A stretch of DNA of 64,000 nucleotides from Pseudomonas sp. GGS8 (GCF_024168645.1 NZ_JALJWF010000001.1:6575501-6639500); one strand, 5' to 3'; positions 26,901 through 37,931 are shown, numbered from the stretch's first letter. Notes: generated from the letters alone by a model not told the origin. Translations and numbers: made by a program.

Positions 26901-29900
26901 CAGGTACGCCTGATGCTGCGGCAAGCTGATAAACGGCAGTTCGCTGGCCGGGTAATTGGCCAGGTCCGCGGCATCGTCTTCCAGGCACCAACGACCGACG
27001 CTGGCCGGCAATTCACCGAGCACCGCGAACATCGCCGCATCGCTGAGCAGCAAACCGATACCGCTGTCTTCGATCATGTAGTGCAGGCGATCCAGCGGGT
27101 ATTCCGGGTCCAGCGGCACATAGGCGCCACCCGCCTTGAGGATCGCCAGCAAACCGACAACCATCTCCAGCGAACGCGCCAGCATAAGGCCGACCCGCAC
27201 CTGCGGCCCGACACCACGCTCACGCAGCATCCAGGCCAGACGATTGGCGCGGCTGTCGAGCTCGGCGTAACTCAGGGTTTGCCCGGCAAAGGTCAGCGCC
27301 GGCGCGTCCTTGCGCACCCGCGCCTGTTCGGCGAACAGCTGATGAATGCACTGGTCGAGGCGATGTTCTCCCGACTCGATGCCGAGGCTGTCGAGCAGGT
27401 TTTGCTGTTCGCTGGCGTCGAGCAACGGCAGTTCACTCAAGCGCTGTTGCGGATCGGCCAGCAACGCTTCCAGCAGATTGCGCCAGTGCCCGGCCATGCG
27501 CGCGATGCGCGGCTCGTCGAACAAATCGGTGCTGTAAGTCAGGCAGCAACCGAGGCGATGGTCGAGGTCGGTGACTTCCAGGTTGAGGTCGAACTTGGTC
27601 GCCCGCGCATCGTTGGCCAGGTACTCGACGGTCATTCCGGCCAAGGTGCGGCGCTGCTGGAATTCCCAGCGCTGCACGTTGCACATCACTTGGAATAGCG
27701 GGTTGTAAGCGGCGCTGCGCGGAGGCTGCAAGGCTTCGACCAAGTGATCGAACGGCAGGTCCTGATGGGACTGGCCTTCGATCACCGTGTGGCGAACCTG
27801 CTCGAACAACTCGCCGACGGACATCTGCCCGTCGAGCTGGCAACGCAGCACTTGGGTGTTGAGGAACGCGCCGATCAGCCCTTCGCTTTCCGGGCGAATG
27901 CGGTTGGCCACCGGCGCACCGATGCGCAAATCGCTCTGGCCGCTGTAGCGGTAAAGCAGCGCCGCCAGCGCGGCAGTCATGGTCATGAACAGGGTCAGAC
28001 CGTTGTCTGCGTTGAAAGCACAAACCCGCGCCGCGAGGTCATCGCTGAGGTCGAAACGGAACAGTTCGCCCTGATGGCTTTGCACCGGCGGGCGCGGACG
28101 ATCGGCGGGCAATTCCAGTAGCGGATGTTCACGGCCCAGTTGTGCGGTCCAGTAATCGAGCTGGCGCTGACGCTCGCCGGACTCCAGCCACTGACGCTGC
28201 CACACACTGTAATCCAGATACTGCACCGGCAGCGGTTGCAGCGGTGATTCGCGGTCATCGACGAACGCTTCGTAGAGCGTACTGAGTTCCCGGGCGAAGA
28301 TATCCATCGCCCAGCCTTCGGTGACGATGTGGTGCAGGGTCAGCACCAGGTAATGTTCCTGCTCGGCGGTCTTGACCAGGCAGGCGCGCAGCAGCGGTCC
28401 GGCTTCCAGATCGAAAGGCTTGTGCGCCTCGCTGTCGGCCAGTTGCTGGGCGCGCTGCTCACGGGTATCGGCCGCCAGCGCGGAGAAATCCTTCCAGTCC
28501 ATGCGCATACCGGTGTCCGGATGCACCTGTTGCCGGGCCACGCCGTCGACACTCGGGAACGTCGTGCGCAGGGTTTCGTGGCGCATGATCAGCGCTTGCA
28601 GTGCCGCTTCGAAACGCCCGACATCCAGCACCCCGCGCAACCGCGCCATGCCGCCGACGTTGTAGGCCGGGCTGTCCGGTTCCATCTGCCACAGGAACCA
28701 CATGCGCTGCTGGGAATAGGACAACGGCACCGGTTGGCTACGGTCGACCTTCTCGATCGGTGGCTGCCGGTTGGTTTTGCCGCTGGCCTGGATCAAGCGA
28801 ACCTGTTCGGCGAATGCACCCAGTTCACTGTTTTCGAACAGCGCCCGCAGCGGTAACTCGACGTCACAGGCCTGGCGGGTGCGGGAGATGATTTGCGTGG
28901 CCAACAAAGAATGGCCGCCGAGGGCGAAAAAGTCGTCGTGCAGACCGATCTGCGTCTGGCCCAGCACTTCACGCCAGATACCGGCGATTTGTTGCTCAAG
29001 GGCAGTGACCGGTTCGACGTGTTCGCGGACTTGCCAGCGAGGTTCCGGCAAGGCACGACGGTCGAGTTTGCCGCTCGGGCTCTGGGGCATTTCGTCCAGA
29101 CGCATGAGTTGCGCCGGGACCATGTATTCCGGCAACTCGGCGGCCAGCGCGGCTTTCAGGCGTACGCTTTGAGCGTCGACGTCTTCAGTGGAATCAGTGG
29201 CGGTGTAGTAACCGATCAACTGCCCGCCGGCCGCCGTTTCGCGCACCAGCACCACCGCTTGGGCGACACCGGACTGTGCCAACAGCCGCGCTTCGATTTC
29301 TTGCGGCTCGACACGAAAGCCACGCAGTTTGACCTGCTGATCGAGGCGACCGAGGTATTCGATCACGCCGTCGGCGGTCCAGCGCGCACGGTCGCCGGTG
29401 CGGTACAGACGCGCGCCCTGCTCGCCCAGTGGATCGACCACGAAACGTTCGGCGGTCAGCCCCGGACGGCCCAGATAACCTCGGGCCAAACCGATGCCGC
29501 TGATGCACAGTTCACCCGGCACACCGGCCGGAACCGGGTTGAGGTCACTGTCGAGCACCCGGCACCGCACGTTGCCCAATGGCCGGCCAATCGGCGAGCG
29601 CTCGCCATCGGCGGTTGTGCAATGCCAATGGGTAACATTGATCGCGGTTTCGGTCGGGCCATAGCGGTTGTGCAATTGCACCGTTGGCAGTTGCGTCAGC
29701 ACGTGGTTGCGCAGCTCAGCGGGCAAGGCTTCGCCACCGGAGAACACCCGGCGCAGGCTAGTGCATTCGGCGGTCAGCGGTTCGTCGATGAACACGGCAA
29801 GCAATGGCGGTACAAAGTGCAGCGTGGTCACGCCGTATTGCTGAACCAGTTGTGCGATGCGCTGCGGATCGCGGTGTTCGCCGGGACCGGCGATCAGCAG

Positions 29901-32900
29901 GCGGCACCCGGTGATCAGCGGCCAGAAACACTCCCACACCGACACGTCGAAACTGATCGGGGCTTTTTGCATCAGCACATCGGTTTCGTTCAGGCGATAG
30001 GTGTTCTGCATCCATTGCAGACGTTCAGCGAGCGCCGCGTGAGTGTTGCCAACACCCTTGGGCTGGCCGGTGGAACCGGAGGTGTAAATCACGTAGGCCA
30101 GGTTGTCGCCGTGCAAGTGCAGACCCGGCGCATGGCTTGGCCAGTTCTCCAGGTGCAGGGCGTCCATGGCGATCACACTGACGCCATCGGTGGCCGGCAA
30201 GCGGTCGAGCAATTCGGTTTGAGTCAGCAGCAACTCGACACCACTGTCGCTGAGCATGTAGGCCAGGCGCTCGGCCGGGTAATCCGGGTCGAGCGGCACA
30301 TAAGCGCCGCCGGCCTTGATGATCGCCAGCAAGCCAATCAGCAACTGCGACGAACGCTCGGCGGCGATGGCCACGCACACATCCGGGCCGACGCCTTTGT
30401 CGCGCAGGTAATGTGCCAAGCGGTTGGCCTGAGTATGCAGTTCAGCGAAGTCCAGGCTGCCGCCGTCCCACAGCAACGCGGTGCGCTCCGGGGTCTGGCG
30501 TGCTTGTTCGTTGAGCAGTTCCGGCAACCACCGCTGCGCCGGGTTGCAGGGGGCAACGCTCCAGTCATTGTGCTGAGCGTGTTCGGCGGCGCTCAGCAGT
30601 TGCAGGTCGCCGATCGCTTGTTGCGGGTGCTCGCAAACGGCTCGCAGCAGGTTGGCGAAATGCTCGGCCAGACGCTCGATGGTCGGCGCGTCGAACAGTT
30701 CGCTGGCGTAGTCGAATGACAGGCTCAAACGTCCGTTGCGGTCTTCTTCGCTGTGCAGTTGCAGGTCGAACTTGGCTTGGCGGCTGTGCCACGGCAGCTC
30801 TTCGGCGAGCAGCCCCGGCAAGCGACGCAGCGCACTGAGATCCCGCTGCTGATGGTTGAACATGACCTGGAACAAGCCTTGTTCGCGGGCCTGCGGGAAA
30901 GCTTCGAGCAGTTGTTCGAACGGCAGGTCCTGATGTGCTTGCGCCTCCAAGGCGGCTTGCCGGGTTTGCGCCAGCAACTCAACGAATGGCAGTCGCGAAT
31001 CCACTTCGGCACGCAGCACCTGGGTGTTAATGAAGAACCCGATCAACCCCTGAGTTTCCAGGCGTGGACGGTTGGCATTCGGCACGCCGATGCGAATGTC
31101 GCGCTGGCCGCTGTAGCGATGCAGCAGGCTCTGGAAGGCCGCGAGCAACAGCATGAACGGCGTCGACTCATGGGCCTGGGCGGTCTGGCGAATGGCGTTG
31201 CTCAGGCTCGCGTCCAACCGCAGCGTGTGGCGGGCCGCGCTGTAAGTGTGCTGCGCCGAACGTGGGTGGTCGGTGGCCAGGCTCAGGGTCAGATGCTCGT
31301 CACCCAACTGCTCTTTCCAGTAAGCGAGTTGCCGTTCGCCCTCCCCTTGCGCCAGCCACTGGCGCTGCCAACTGCCATAGTCGGCGTATTGCGTCGACAA
31401 GGCTGCAAGGCTGGCGGTCTGGCCTTGAGAGGCCGCCGCATACAGGCGCGAGAATTCATCGATCAGCACGTTCAGCGACCAGCCGTCGGCGATGATGTGA
31501 TGCATCGTCACCAACAGTTGATGGTCTTCATCATCAAGGCGCACCAGGGTCACCCACAGCAGCGGGCCGTTCTCCAGATCGAACTGGGTGCGGGCTTCGT
31601 CCTCGCGGATTTGTTGCGCGTGGACTTCACGTTCAGCGGCCGGCACGTCGCTGATGTCGATCACTTGAAGATTGAATTCAGCGGCAGCATCGACCTGTTG
31701 CAGGGCCACACCGTCGCGCTCGAAAAACCGCGTGCGCAGGGATTCGTGCCGTTCGATCAGTTGCTGGAAACTGGCGCGCAAGGCGTCTTCGTCCAGTTCG
31801 CCGCGCAGGCGCAAGGCACCGGGAATGTTGTAGGCGCTGCTCTGCGGGTCGAGTTGCCAGGTGATCCACAAACGGTTTTGCGCCAGCGATTGTGGCAGGG
31901 TTTCACTGCGCGACAGCTGAGTGATCGCGCCTTGGGCGAGGCCGCCATCCTGTTGTTGCCGGGCGACTGTGGCGGCGAACGCGCCGAGGGTTGGCGCTTC
32001 GAACAACAGACGCAGATTCAGCTCCAGACCCAGCTTCTCACGCAGGCGTGCGACCACTTCAGTGGCGGCGATGGAGTTACCGCCGAGCAGGAAGAAATGG
32101 TCATCGGCACTGACTTGTTTGACGTTGAGTTGTTCGCACCATATCTGGCCGATCAAGGTCTGCAGCTCGGAGCCCGATTCAGTTTCAGAGGGGCTTGCGC
32201 TGTCTGCCGACGGGAATAGCGCATAGCTGTCGAGGCTGCCATCGGCCAGGCGATTGCGACAGGCCGAGCGTTGCAACTTGCCGCTGGAAGTCTTGGGCAG
32301 CGCCCCCGGATTAAGCAACACCACCACGCTCGGCGCTTGCTGATACGCCTCGGCCACTGCCTGGCGGATGGCTTTGATCAGCGCCTCGGGCGGCAGGGTT
32401 TTCTGCACGCTGCGGCTGATTTCCGCGGCGATGCCAATGCCTTCCTGCCCCTCAAGGTTGACCGCGAACGCGGCCACGCGACCTTTGCGCACCACCTCCA
32501 CTTCGCGCTCGACGGTCTGCTCGATGTCCTGCGGATAGAGGTTGTGACCACGAACGATCAGCATGTCTTTCAGGCGCCCGGTGATAAACAGTTCGCCGTC
32601 ACGCAAAAAACCCAGGTCGCCGGTGCGCAACCAGGTGCGGCTCGCGTGCTGGACGAAGGTCTCGGCCGTGGCTTCAGGGTTGCGCCAGTAGCCATGGGCG
32701 ATGCTCGGCCCGGCGGCCCAGACTTCACCGACCGCGTTGTCGGCGAGTTCTTCAAGCGTTACCGAATCGACAATCAGCACCGCGTGATCCGGCTGGCTGA
32801 TCCCGCAACTCATGATCGGACTGCCGTCGCCCGGCTCAGCACGGTTTTGCGCCAGGGCTTGGTCATCCACGCACAGATGTCCAATGCCCCGGCCACGAGG

Positions 32901-33905
32901 GCTGCCAGCCACGAACAACGTGGCTTCAGCCAAGCCGTAAGAAGCCATGAAACTGTCCGAGGTAAAACCACACGCCGAGAACTTCTCGGCGAAGCGCTCC
33001 AGGGTGTCGAGGCGAATCGGCTCGGAACCGGAATACGCCACGCGCCAGCCGCTCAGGTCGAGGCGTTCCAGAGCCGATTCGCTGACGCGCTCGCTGCACA
33101 GTCGATAGGCGAAATCCGGCCCGCCGCTGATGGTGCCGCCGTACTCGCTGATTGCTTCCAGCCAGCGCAACGGGCGACCGAGGAAGTACGCCGGCGACAT
33201 CAACACACACGGCACGCCACTGAAAATCGGCTGCAACAAACCACCGATCAGCCCCATGTCGTGGTACAGCGGCAGCCAGCTGACGATCACGTCGTCAGGA
33301 TTGAGGTCGATGCCAAAGCCGTGACGAATCAATCGTTCGTTGGCCACCAGGTTGCCGTGGCTGACTTGCACACCTTTAGGCAACGCGGTGGAACCGGAGG
33401 TGTATTGCAGGAAGGCGATGTGGTCGCCTTGCAGATCCGGAGCAACCCAGCGTTCGGCCAGGGCGTTGTCGAGGGTGTCGACACACAGCAGCGGCGGCGC
33501 TTCGTTGATTGGCAGCAAGGCGTCGCGCAGGTCGGCGCTGGTCAATAGCAGGCGCGGCTCGGCATCGCTGATGATCGACAACAGGCGCTCTTGATGATGA
33601 CGGCGGGTCGACTCCGGCGGATAGGCCGGCACCGCGATCACCCCGGCGTACAGGCAACCAAAGAACGCCGCGACGTAATCCGGGCCACTGGGAAACAGCA
33701 GCACCGCGCGATCACCGAACGACGTCTGGGCCTGCAACGCGCCGGCAATGGTTCGCGCCCGCTGATCCAGCTCACGATAACTGAGCACCACAGCCTGATC
33801 CTGGGTTTCGGCAAGAAAACGCAAGGCCACCCGGTCCGGCGTCAGGGCCGCGCGGCGCTGGAGGGCTTGGACCAGTGTGCTGGGGAGTTCGAACGCGTCG
33901 GTCAT
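20922..33905 (-). CDS. pvdL: Pyoverdine chromophore NRPS PvdL
   Basis: A 4327-residue synthetase that starts pyoverdine assembly in the cytoplasm: fatty acyl loading, then L-Glu, D-Tyr and L-Dab. Domains by residue: acyl-AMP ligase 1-555; carrier (GGNS, Ser611); C1 660-1100 (HHIIADG 802); A1 1135-1620 ([11 protein letters not shown] 1274); T1 (GGHS, Ser1666); C2 1720-2160 (HHIVTEG 1858); A2 2190-2690; T2 (GGDS, Ser2737); epimerase 2780-3215 (HHLVVDG 2913); C3 3245-3690 (HHILIDA 3384); A3 3725-4215 (FDISVWQF); T3 (Ser4265). There is no thioesterase, as expected because the chain passes to another NRPS encoded elsewhere. The epimerase after module 3 fits D-Tyr. Substrates are assigned from PvdL architecture, not decoded from specificity residues. 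ATG at 33905 with AGGAAA; earlier in-frame codons are unsupported. A variant PvdS box lies upstream. Confidence 0.95.
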   Translation of the reverse strand: MTDAFELPSTLVQALQRRAALTPDRVALRFLAETQDQAVVLSYRELDQRARTIAGALQAQTSFGDRAVLLFPSGPDYVAAFFGCLYAGVIAVPAYPPESTRRHHQERLLSIISDAEPRLLLTSADLRDALLPINEAPPLLCVDTLDNALAERWVAPDLQGDHIAFLQYTSGSTALPKGVQVSHGNLVANERLIRHGFGIDLNPDDVIVSWLPLYHDMGLIGGLLQPIFSGVPCVLMSPAYFLGRPLRWLEAISEYGGTISGGPDFAYRLCSERVSESALERLDLSGWRVAYSGSEPIRLDTLERFAEKFSACGFTSDSFMASYGLAEATLFVAGSPRGRGIGHLCVDDQALAQNRAEPGDGSPIMSCGISQPDHAVLIVDSVTLEELADNAVGEVWAAGPSIAHGYWRNPEATAETFVQHASRTWLRTGDLGFLRDGELFITGRLKDMLIVRGHNLYPQDIEQTVEREVEVVRKGRVAAFAVNLEGQEGIGIAAEISRSVQKTLPPEALIKAIRQAVAEAYQQAPSVVVLLNPGALPKTSSGKLQRSACRNRLADGSLDSYALFPSADSASPSETESGSELQTLIGQIWCEQLNVKQVSADDHFFLLGGNSIAATEVVARLREKLGLELNLRLLFEAPTLGAFAATVARQQQDGGLAQGAITQLSRSETLPQSLAQNRLWITWQLDPQSSAYNIPGALRLRGELDEDALRASFQQLIERHESLRTRFFERDGVALQQVDAAAEFNLQVIDISDVPAAEREVHAQQIREDEARTQFDLENGPLLWVTLVRLDDEDHQLLVTMHHIIADGWSLNVLIDEFSRLYAAASQGQTASLAALSTQYADYGSWQRQWLAQGEGERQLAYWKEQLGDEHLTLSLATDHPRSAQHTYSAARHTLRLDASLSNAIRQTAQAHESTPFMLLLAAFQSLLHRYSGQRDIRIGVPNANRPRLETQGLIGFFINTQVLRAEVDSRLPFVELLAQTRQAALEAQAHQDLPFEQLLEAFPQAREQGLFQVMFNHQQRDLSALRRLPGLLAEELPWHSRQAKFDLQLHSEEDRNGRLSLSFDYASELFDAPTIERLAEHFANLLRAVCEHPQQAIGDLQLLSAAEHAQHNDWSVAPCNPAQRWLPELLNEQARQTPERTALLWDGGSLDFAELHTQANRLAHYLRDKGVGPDVCVAIAAERSSQLLIGLLAIIKAGGAYVPLDPDYPAERLAYMLSDSGVELLLTQTELLDRLPATDGVSVIAMDALHLENWPSHAPGLHLHGDNLAYVIYTSGSTGQPKGVGNTHAALAERLQWMQNTYRLNETDVLMQKAPISFDVSVWECFWPLITGCRLLIAGPGEHRDPQRIAQLVQQYGVTTLHFVPPLLAVFIDEPLTAECTSLRRVFSGGEALPAELRNHVLTQLPTVQLHNRYGPTETAINVTHWHCTTADGERSPIGRPLGNVRCRVLDSDLNPVPAGVPGELCISGIGLARGYLGRPGLTAERFVVDPLGEQGARLYRTGDRARWTADGVIEYLGRLDQQVKLRGFRVEPQEIEARLLAQSGVAQAVVLVRETAAGGQLIGYYTATDSTEDVDAQSVRLKAALAAELPEYMVPAQLMRLDEMPQSPSGKLDRRALPEPRWQVREHVEPVTALEQQIAGIWREVLGQTQIGLHDDFFALGGHSLLATQIISRTRQACDVELPLRALFENSELGAFAEQVRLIQASGKTNRQPPIEKVDRSQPVPLSYSQQRMWFLWQMEPDSPAYNVGGMARLRGVLDVGRFEAALQALIMRHETLRTTFPSVDGVARQQVHPDTGMRMDWKDFSALAADTREQRAQQLADSEAHKPFDLEAGPLLRACLVKTAEQEHYLVLTLHHIVTEGWAMDIFARELSTLYEAFVDDRESPLQPLPVQYLDYSVWQRQWLESGERQRQLDYWTAQLGREHPLLELPADRPRPPVQSHQGELFRFDLSDDLAARVCAFNADNGLTLFMTMTAALAALLYRYSGQSDLRIGAPVANRIRPESEGLIGAFLNTQVLRCQLDGQMSVGELFEQVRHTVIEGQSHQDLPFDHLVEALQPPRSAAYNPLFQVMCNVQRWEFQQRRTLAGMTVEYLANDARATKFDLNLEVTDLDHRLGCCLTYSTDLFDEPRIARMAGHWRNLLEALLADPQQRLSELPLLDASEQQNLLDSLGIESGEHRLDQCIHQLFAEQARVRKDAPALTFAGQTLSYAELDSRANRLAWMLRERGVGPQVRVGLMLARSLEMVVGLLAILKAGGAYVPLDPEYPLDRLHYMIEDSGIGLLLSDAAMFAVLGELPASVGRWCLEDDAADLANYPASELPFISLPQHQAYLIYTSGSTGKPKGVVVSHGEIAMHCRAVIERFGMRPDDCELHFYSINFDAATERLLVPLLSGAQVVLRAQGQWDAQEICGLIRRHNINILGFTPSYGSQLAQWLATQGETLPVRMCITGGEALTGEHLQRIRAAFKPSLFFNAYGPTETVVMPLASLAPEQLEEGLGSVPIGSVIGARVAYILDADLALLPQGATGELYVGGAGLAQGYHQRPGMTAERFVADPFAANGGRLYRTGDLVRQRADGLVEYLGRIDHQVKIRGFRIELGEIETRLLEHESIREAVVLALDAPSGKQLVGYLVTDVAEQDEAQQTALRETLKAHLKAQLPDYMVPTHLILLASMPLTANGKLDRRALPAPDPELNRQQYVAPRNELELTLAGIWCEVLNVRQVGLNDNFFELGGDSILSIQVVSRARQQGIHFSPRDLFQHQTVQTLAAVATRTEQVIAEQGLLTGESRLTPIQHWFFDTEIPQRQHWNQALLLEPTGALEPHRLEQALLAVIEQHDALRLRFTEVAGCWQAEHQAVSDAAVLWQVQVPTMDKSAVLFAEAQRSLDLEQGPLMRALLVDDPEGQQRLFIAIHHLVVDGVSWRVLLDDLQTVYRQLESRQSVKLPTKTSGFKDWTARLQAYAGSESLREELSWWQAQLAGPSAELPCDRPQGGQQNRHAQTVSVRLDSERTRQLLQQAPTAYRTQVNDLLLTALARVLCRWSGDESALIQLEGHGRETLFDEIDLTRTVGWFTSAYPLRLTPANEQGASIKAIKEQLRAVPHKGLGYGVLRYLADDLCRQTMAALPVAPITFNYLGQFDQSFGSDALFRPLDGPVGAAHDPHAPLPNELSVDSQVYGGELVLRWTFSAERHDPQTITDLAQAYLGELHSLIQHCLSDHAGGLTPSDFPLARLTQPQLDALPVPAAMIEDVYPLTPMQEGMLLHTLLEPGTGLYYMQDRYRINSELDPARFAQAWQAVIARHEALRASFCWNVGEDMLQVIHKPGSTPIKYLDWSAVAETEQEPKLQALLKSEREAGFDLLNQAPFHLRLIRVGAARYWFMMSNHHILIDAWCRSLLMNDFFEIYTALGEGREAQLAVPPRYRDYIGWLQRQSLAEARQWWRQNLQGFERTTPIPSDRPFLREHAGDSGGMIVGDRYTRLDARDGAQLRELAQAHQLTINTFAQAAWALVLRRLSGDRDVLFGVTVAGRPVEMPEMQRTVGLFINSIALRVKMPEDDQRCSVRQWLSGLLDSNMQLREYEYLPLVSIQENSELPKGQPLFDSLFVFENAPVEVSVLDRAQSLNATSDSGRTHTNFPLTAVCYPGDDLGLHLSYDQRYFDESTVERMLGEFKRLLLALVEGFHGDMADLPLLGAEEQDFLIHGCNQSQHDYPLEQSYVSLFEAQVARHPQRIAASCLDQQLCYVELNQRSNRLGHALIAAGVGLDQPVALLAERNLDLLGMIIGSFKAGAGYLPLDPGLPSQRLSRIIDLSRTPLLVCTRACSEQAVALLEEFGCANRPRLLVWEDVQASDVSVANPGIYSGPDNLAYVIYTSGSTGLPKGVMVEQRGMLNNQLSKVPYLKLSDADVIAQTASQSFDISVWQFLAAPLFGARVDIVPNSIAHDPQGLLAHVRSQGISVLESVPSLIQGMLAQDCMSLDGLRWMLPTGEAMPPELAHQWLLRYPEIGLVNAYGPAECSDDVAFFRVDLASTRGSYLPIGTPTDNNRLYLLDGALELVPLGAVGELCVAGTGVGRGYVSDPLRTAQVFVPNPFGAPGDRLYRTGDLARRRSDGVLEYVGRIDHQVKIRGYRIELGEIEARLHEQPEVRDAAVGVQEGVNGKHLVGYLVAADSALNPSERLERIKQRLRAALPEYMVPLHWVWLDKMPLNANGKLDRKALPALEIGQLQSQDYQAPGNELEQTLADIWAQVLKVEKVGVRDNFFELGGHSLLATQIASRVQKALQRNVPLRVMFECSTVAELAGYIDGLAASDITEEKVDRLNDLMAELEGL

Positions 33906-34060
33906 GAGGTTTCCTGCCTGAATTCGGCTTGCAAGTGGAATCGGTTTTCGTACGTCATGCCCGTTCATGGGCATGCAGGACACGGTCTTCGCCGACCGCG
34001 CAAGGCATTGGGAATGCTGTTTTGGCCGGGGCTTGCACCCGCAGCCAGTCACCAATGAGA

Positions 34061-34084
34061 ACGGATGAGGTCTGGAAATAATTA
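34061..34084 (-). promoter_or_regulatory. Variant PvdS promoter of pvdL
   Basis: Minus strand TAATT (34084-34080), 16 bases, CGT (34063-34061). One base of the first element differs from TAAAT, but the spacing is exact and it points to pvdL, about 156 bases from its ATG. Confidence 0.65.
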
Positions 34085-34186
34085 GTCGCCGGGCTTGAGC
34101 GCCGGCCGGCTTGCGGCCAGTGGGTGAGTCAGCGTGTCGCCGTTCTCATGCCGCACCTTCACGGAGCATTAATTCTCTTTCTCAAT

Positions 34187-34201
34187 TGACAATCATTATC
34201 A
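34187..34201 (+). promoter_or_regulatory. Fur box upstream of pvdS
   Basis: TGACAATCATTATCA is a near-perfect 7-1-7 Fur palindrome (consensus TGATAATNATTATCA, one mismatch), 85 bases upstream of the pvdS ATG in an AT-rich stretch. Fe-Fur repression of pvdS is established in Pseudomonas. Confidence 0.85.
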
Positions 34202-34285
34202 TTCAACATAATTTGTCGCTCGATGTGTAGGACGGCTCCGATCTTCCTGTCGTCCCACGACCCTATGTGCAGCAAGGTGATTTCC

Positions 34286-34834
34286 ATGACGGAACAAGTA
34301 TCCACAAGCAGGTGCGATTCACCGCTACTTCAGGCCTTCGTCGACAACCGGCTGATTCTGGTCAAGATTGCCGCCCGCATTACCGGCTGCCGATCCCGTG
34401 CCGAAGACGTGGTGCAGGATGCGTTTTTCCGGTTGCAATCGGCGCCGCAGATCACGTCATCCATCAAAGCGCAGCTCAGTTACCTGTTCCAGATCGTGCG
34501 CAACCTGGCCATCGATCACTACCGCAAGCAGGCGCTGGAGCAGAAATATTCGGGCCCGGAAGAGGAAGGTCTGAACGTGGTGATCCAGGGCGCTTCGCCG
34601 GAAACCTCGCATATCAATTTTTCGACCCTGGAAAACATTGCCGATGCGCTGACAGAGCTGCCCAGCCGCACCCGTTACGCCTTCGAGATGTACCGCCTGC
34701 ACGGCGTGCCGCAAAAAGACATCGCCAAGGAACTCGGCGTCTCGCCCACCCTGGTGAACTTCATGATTCGTGATGCGCTGGTGCATTGCCGCAAGGTGTC
34801 GGGCAATCGTGCGGACACCTTCGTCCGTCGTTAA
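34286..34834 (+). CDS. pvdS: Iron-starvation ECF sigma factor PvdS
   Basis: A 182-residue ECF sigma factor that directs RNA polymerase to pyoverdine promoters. Region 2 (about 10-80) contains ITGCRSRAEDVVQDAFFRLQ and YLFQIVRNLAIDHYRK; region 4 (about 115-170) contains ELPSRTRYAFEMYRLHG and the helix-turn-helix QKDIAKELGVSPTLVNFMI. The sequence is recognisably PvdS/PfrI rather than a FecI type, and no anti-sigma gene follows. ATG at 34286 chosen because AAGGTG precedes it and the product begins like known PvdS; a codon at 34265 and one at 34223 are in frame upstream. Divergent from pvdL; Fur box at 34187-34201. Confidence 0.95.
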   Translation: MTEQVSTSRCDSPLLQAFVDNRLILVKIAARITGCRSRAEDVVQDAFFRLQSAPQITSSIKAQLSYLFQIVRNLAIDHYRKQALEQKYSGPEEEGLNVVIQGASPETSHINFSTLENIADALTELPSRTRYAFEMYRLHGVPQKDIAKELGVSPTLVNFMIRDALVHCRKVSGNRADTFVRR

Positions 34835-34901
34835 AAGCTTGACCGGCAACAGAGTATCTACAGGACTGTGTCGATTACATTATTTGTAAACGGCACAACA
34901 C

Positions 34902-34928
34902 TGCAGGAGCGAGGCTTGCCCGCGAAGA
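34902..34928 (+). repeat. Single decayed REP copy
   Basis: AGGAGCGAGGCTTGCCCGCGAAGA, one half of a REP unit between convergent pvdS and the pvdYII-like gene; no partner copy is visible. Confidence 0.55.
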
Positions 34929-34965
34929 CCGATTCAAGACCGCAACAAACCTTGAGCCATACACC

Positions 34966-35979
34966 TCAAGCCAACGAACACCGATCAAAAAACCGTTCAC
35001 GCCCCAGCATCATCAGCGCCGCGCGCTTGTGCGGAAAGTCGAACTCTTTTTCGCAGTGAAAACACTGATTATGCAGATGCCCGATCATCTTCGCGTTGTC
35101 GGCGCGAGGTTCGGCGACCACCCGTTGAGTACGCGGATCATCGAGAAACAGGTAGTGCACCAGCGCCGATAACCAGCTCGCCACCTTGTGCGGGCCGCGG
35201 TGATGTTCTTCGCCCACCAGCATGTGAATGCCCCGGTCGTAATCGCCGGTGTCATAGAACGGCGCAATGCGATCTTCCTTGGCCCAGTAAGCTTCAAAGT
35301 AGGCAAACGGCCGATCATCGAAGCAACCGATCAGCGTCAAGGTGTGCGGGTCGGCGTCAAGCTTGCCGAGGTATTCGCGATGCTGCTCAAGGCTGCCCTC
35401 CTCCTGCCAGAAACTCGCGACCCGCGGGCTGTTCTGCCAGCGGTTGAAACGCGCCAGGTCATGCTCGATTTCCACCGTGCGCAGGGAGACCCACGCACCG
35501 AGCCGCGCATCGAAGCGTCGATAGACCTCACCACGGGGTTTCGCTGCACGCAGGGGATGGCGCTTGCCATCACTGATGACCATCTGCTGTGGATAACTGC
35601 CGGTCAACGACTCGCCCAGCCAAGGCTGAGGCAATTGCCAGAACAGCGTGCGTTCACAACGATACTGACCATTGACATCGGTGGGGATCAGCAACCCGCT
35701 GAGCAAGGCTTCGGTGGACGCTTCATCGAGGTGCCAGGTCAGACGCTGACACTGCGCATCACGGGCAAACAGCCAATAACAGGCCGCCCAGAATGCTTGA
35801 CCGTCAGGACGGCCAAAGCGCTCTTCCAGCCGCAGATGCAACTCGGGCTCGCGGGTCAGCCGCAGCTCGATCAGCGGCTGCCCTTCCAGGCTGAGGCTCA
35901 GGCGGCTTGCCGTTTCATCGGCTACAAGACGGTTGCCTGACGGCAGGGCCAGGGCGGTCAGGTCGTTCAGATGGGGCAT
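34966..35979 (-). CDS. pvdYII: PvdYII-type hydroxyornithine acetylase (IucB/RhbD-like GNAT)
   Basis: A 337-residue siderophore-type acetyltransferase. The N-terminal ~150 residues are the extension seen in this group and the C-terminal ~185 form the GNAT domain (RFNRWQNSPRVASFWQEEG, FAYFEAYWAKEDRI, HMLVGEEHHRGPHKVASWLSAL, VAEPRADNAKMIGHLH). The family (IucB, AlcB, RhbD) acetylates hydroxylamines; PvdYII makes N5-acetyl-N5-hydroxyornithine in strains whose pyoverdine contains it. Two pieces of context support this: it lies next to pvdS and it has a perfect PvdS box 41 bases upstream. The pyoverdine of this strain is therefore predicted to contain acetyl-hydroxyornithine. Substrate is inferred. 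Confidence 0.8.
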   Translation of the reverse strand: MPHLNDLTALALPSGNRLVADETASRLSLSLEGQPLIELRLTREPELHLRLEERFGRPDGQAFWAACYWLFARDAQCQRLTWHLDEASTEALLSGLLIPTDVNGQYRCERTLFWQLPQPWLGESLTGSYPQQMVISDGKRHPLRAAKPRGEVYRRFDARLGAWVSLRTVEIEHDLARFNRWQNSPRVASFWQEEGSLEQHREYLGKLDADPHTLTLIGCFDDRPFAYFEAYWAKEDRIAPFYDTGDYDRGIHMLVGEEHHRGPHKVASWLSALVHYLFLDDPRTQRVVAEPRADNAKMIGHLHNQCFHCEKEFDFPHKRAALMMLGRERFFDRCSLA

Positions 35980-36019
35980 GGGTCGGGCTCACGATAATCG
36001 TCGACAGTTAACTGAGGGG

Positions 36020-36043
36020 ACGTGAGCCAACCATGAAAATTTA
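36020..36043 (-). promoter_or_regulatory. PvdS (iron-starvation) promoter of the pvdYII-like gene
   Basis: Minus strand TAAAT (36043-36039), 16 bases, CGT (36022-36020), 41 bases from the ATG at 35979. Confidence 0.83.
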
Positions 36044-36128
36044 ACGAAAAACACCGCGAACCTTAATCAGCGTTCGCGGTGGCATGCACAGCCTGGATCA
36101 GTTCCAGGCCATTGACGTTGCGCAGGTG

Positions 36129-36968
36129 TTAGATCGACCTGACCCAGATTTCGCGGAAGGCATAGTCGTTCCCGTTTCCGGTGGCGACATGGTTAACGAT
36201 CTGCAACTCCATCTGTGATGCACTCGCGGTGAAAGTGCCTTTGAGCGGCACCCAGGCCATCGATGAAATTTCCGTCGCGGGGGCAATGACTTGCGCTCCG
36301 CTGTTGAGTGACAGCACCGGAACTGAATATTTGTCATTCCACCGGCGCACGGTCAGCCCGAACTCATAGGATCGACCCACTTCCAGCCCCTGAAAGGTCT
36401 TTTTCAACACCGTGCCAGCAGAGTTGTTGGTGTAGGTGTTGTCGAATAATACGTAGATATTCCCATCTCTGGTGATGGTGAGATCCCGTGGATCAGCCGC
36501 CGCCTCCCCCCTCATCCAGCCATTCCAGTTATTGGTACCGTCTTTTTCCGAGAAGGTCGTTGTATTGTCAAAAGGCGCCTGAACCTCAAGACACAATGTC
36601 GGGAACAGCACCGGGCTAGCACAACTGCCTCCATCCAGCGCCGCCTGAAAAACAAACGCGAGATGGCTCCCGTCCTTCAGATTTTGCAAAGACGCCCAGG
36701 CAATATTGCGACGCCAGCCCTCTTGGAACTCTTGTTGCGTGACGGGCTCGGCGTCGGCCACTCGCAGCATCACTGGCGAGCCGTCGGCTTGTTGACCGCA
36801 GACATGCAGCGTTGTCTTTTGATTGACCACCATGAACGGCCAACGCGCCACCTCGACCGTGACACCGGCCGAATCATCAGGCTTTTTCAGAACGAGTACA
36901 TCGTTGACGGCTTGTGGTACCACAGGAGCGGGCACACAGGAGAGAGAAACCAACGAGGGGTTTGTCAT
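36129..36968 (-). CDS. Unrecognised two-domain protein with a C-terminal carbohydrate-binding-like fold
   Basis: A 279-residue protein I do not recognise by name. The N-terminal half (about 15-125) looks like an Ig-like beta-sandwich found in Pseudomonas surface or toxin-associated proteins (RWPFMVVNQKTTLHVCG, GSHLAFVFQ). The C-terminal half (about 180-279) resembles DUF642/carbohydrate-binding jelly rolls (FQGLEVGRSYEFGLTVRRWND, GNDYAFREIWV). No signal peptide is seen. Base composition is less GC-rich than nearby genes, and it stands between the pyoverdine and terpene genes, suggesting an accessory insertion. In frame beyond its TAA stop lie 21 further sense codons that look coding, ending at 36066. 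No clear Shine-Dalgarno. Confidence 0.6.
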   Translation of the reverse strand: MTNPSLVSLSCVPAPVVPQAVNDVLVLKKPDDSAGVTVEVARWPFMVVNQKTTLHVCGQQADGSPVMLRVADAEPVTQQEFQEGWRRNIAWASLQNLKDGSHLAFVFQAALDGGSCASPVLFPTLCLEVQAPFDNTTTFSEKDGTNNWNGWMRGEAAADPRDLTITRDGNIYVLFDNTYTNNSAGTVLKKTFQGLEVGRSYEFGLTVRRWNDKYSVPVLSLNSGAQVIAPATEISSMAWVPLKGTFTASASQMELQIVNHVATGNGNDYAFREIWVRSI

Positions 36969-37136
36969 GGCAGAAATCCTTTCTGAATGAGCGCCAACCC
37001 CTCCATGGGGTCGGACACAGGAAAGGAGCTAAGACCACGTTAGGCGAAGCGTCTACTGTCAATTCGACCATTCGAACAACAGAACATGAATACTGGATGA
37101 ATGGTCATCCGCCGCCCGCCCCGTTAACGCTATCTG

Positions 37137-37931
37137 TCAGTGCTTGCCCACCGGCACCAGGGCAATTTTGTAGGGATTGAAAATCTTCAGCATCTGGCCG
37201 TTGTTTCGCAGGCCTTGCAGCAACTTGCCAAACGCTTCACCCGTAATCGGCGCCTCTGGACGAATCAGCGCGTAATGGTGATAGACCTGATCGATGCGTT
37301 GCGACACCAGCAACTGCTCGCCAACTTTTTCGTTGCGCAGCAGGTAATCGCTCAGATAAGAGCGTGTCACCAGGGCAATGTCCGCTCGCCCGCGCAGCAC
37401 CATCAGCAGGTTGCTGTCGTGGGAATAGGTCAGCGTGGCGTTGTAGGTGTCGGCCAGATACTTGGGATCGGCGTTGAAATTGGCAAACTCGTAGTGATAG
37501 CCGCTGTACAGCGCCAGGCGCTTGCCCGCCAGATCCTTGAAGTAGTTCTCATCGCGACCGGGTTGCTTCTGCGCGACAAAGATTTCTGCATCTTCCAGGC
37601 CCATGTCGACGTCGGTATGCGGAATGTCCTTCCAGCCCCACTCCGGGTTCTCGAAAATTGCCATATCGACCCGGCCTTCCTTGAAGTCGTTGAAACGCCG
37701 GGGAATCGAGGTCGGTACCAGCACAAACTGATAATCGGTTTGCAACTGATTCAGCGCTTCTACCAGCTGCGGTAGCAGACCGGTGTCGGCACCGGACTCC
37801 GGGCGCACGGTATAAGGTGGAAAATGCGCGGCACCGACCCGCACCAGTTGCGCGGCCTGAGACGGTAACACCCAGCACACCGCAAGCGCCGCCAGCAAAA
37901 GCCGCGACGCCATTCGAATTGGCGAAGACAT
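37137..37931 (-). CDS. Periplasmic substrate-binding protein (SBP_bac_3 type)
   Basis: A 264-residue secreted protein: signal peptide ending SQAA, then VRVGAAHFPPYTVRP, the usual first strand of family 3 solute-binding proteins, and YFKDLAGKRLALYSGYHYEF and GRADIALVTRSYL typical of the two lobes. Pseudomonas has many such stand-alone proteins that bind amino acids or act in signalling; the ligand cannot be told. No transporter genes are adjacent. ATG at 37931 gives a normal signal peptide, though GGGGAG lies 12 bases before it; 37913 is the alternative. Confidence 0.75.
   Translation of the reverse strand: MSSPIRMASRLLLAALAVCWVLPSQAAQLVRVGAAHFPPYTVRPESGADTGLLPQLVEALNQLQTDYQFVLVPTSIPRRFNDFKEGRVDMAIFENPEWGWKDIPHTDVDMGLEDAEIFVAQKQPGRDENYFKDLAGKRLALYSGYHYEFANFNADPKYLADTYNATLTYSHDSNLLMVLRGRADIALVTRSYLSDYLLRNEKVGEQLLVSQRIDQVYHHYALIRPEAPITGEAFGKLLQGLRNNGQMLKIFNPYKIALVPVGKH

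Noticed and set aside
21066..32219. Very long open frames on the plus strand across pvdL (for example 21066-22757, 25101-26729, 28893-30719)
   Set aside because: They are antisense to a well-defined NRPS, have Gln/Arg/His-rich compositions typical of frame shadows in GC-rich DNA, and match no family.
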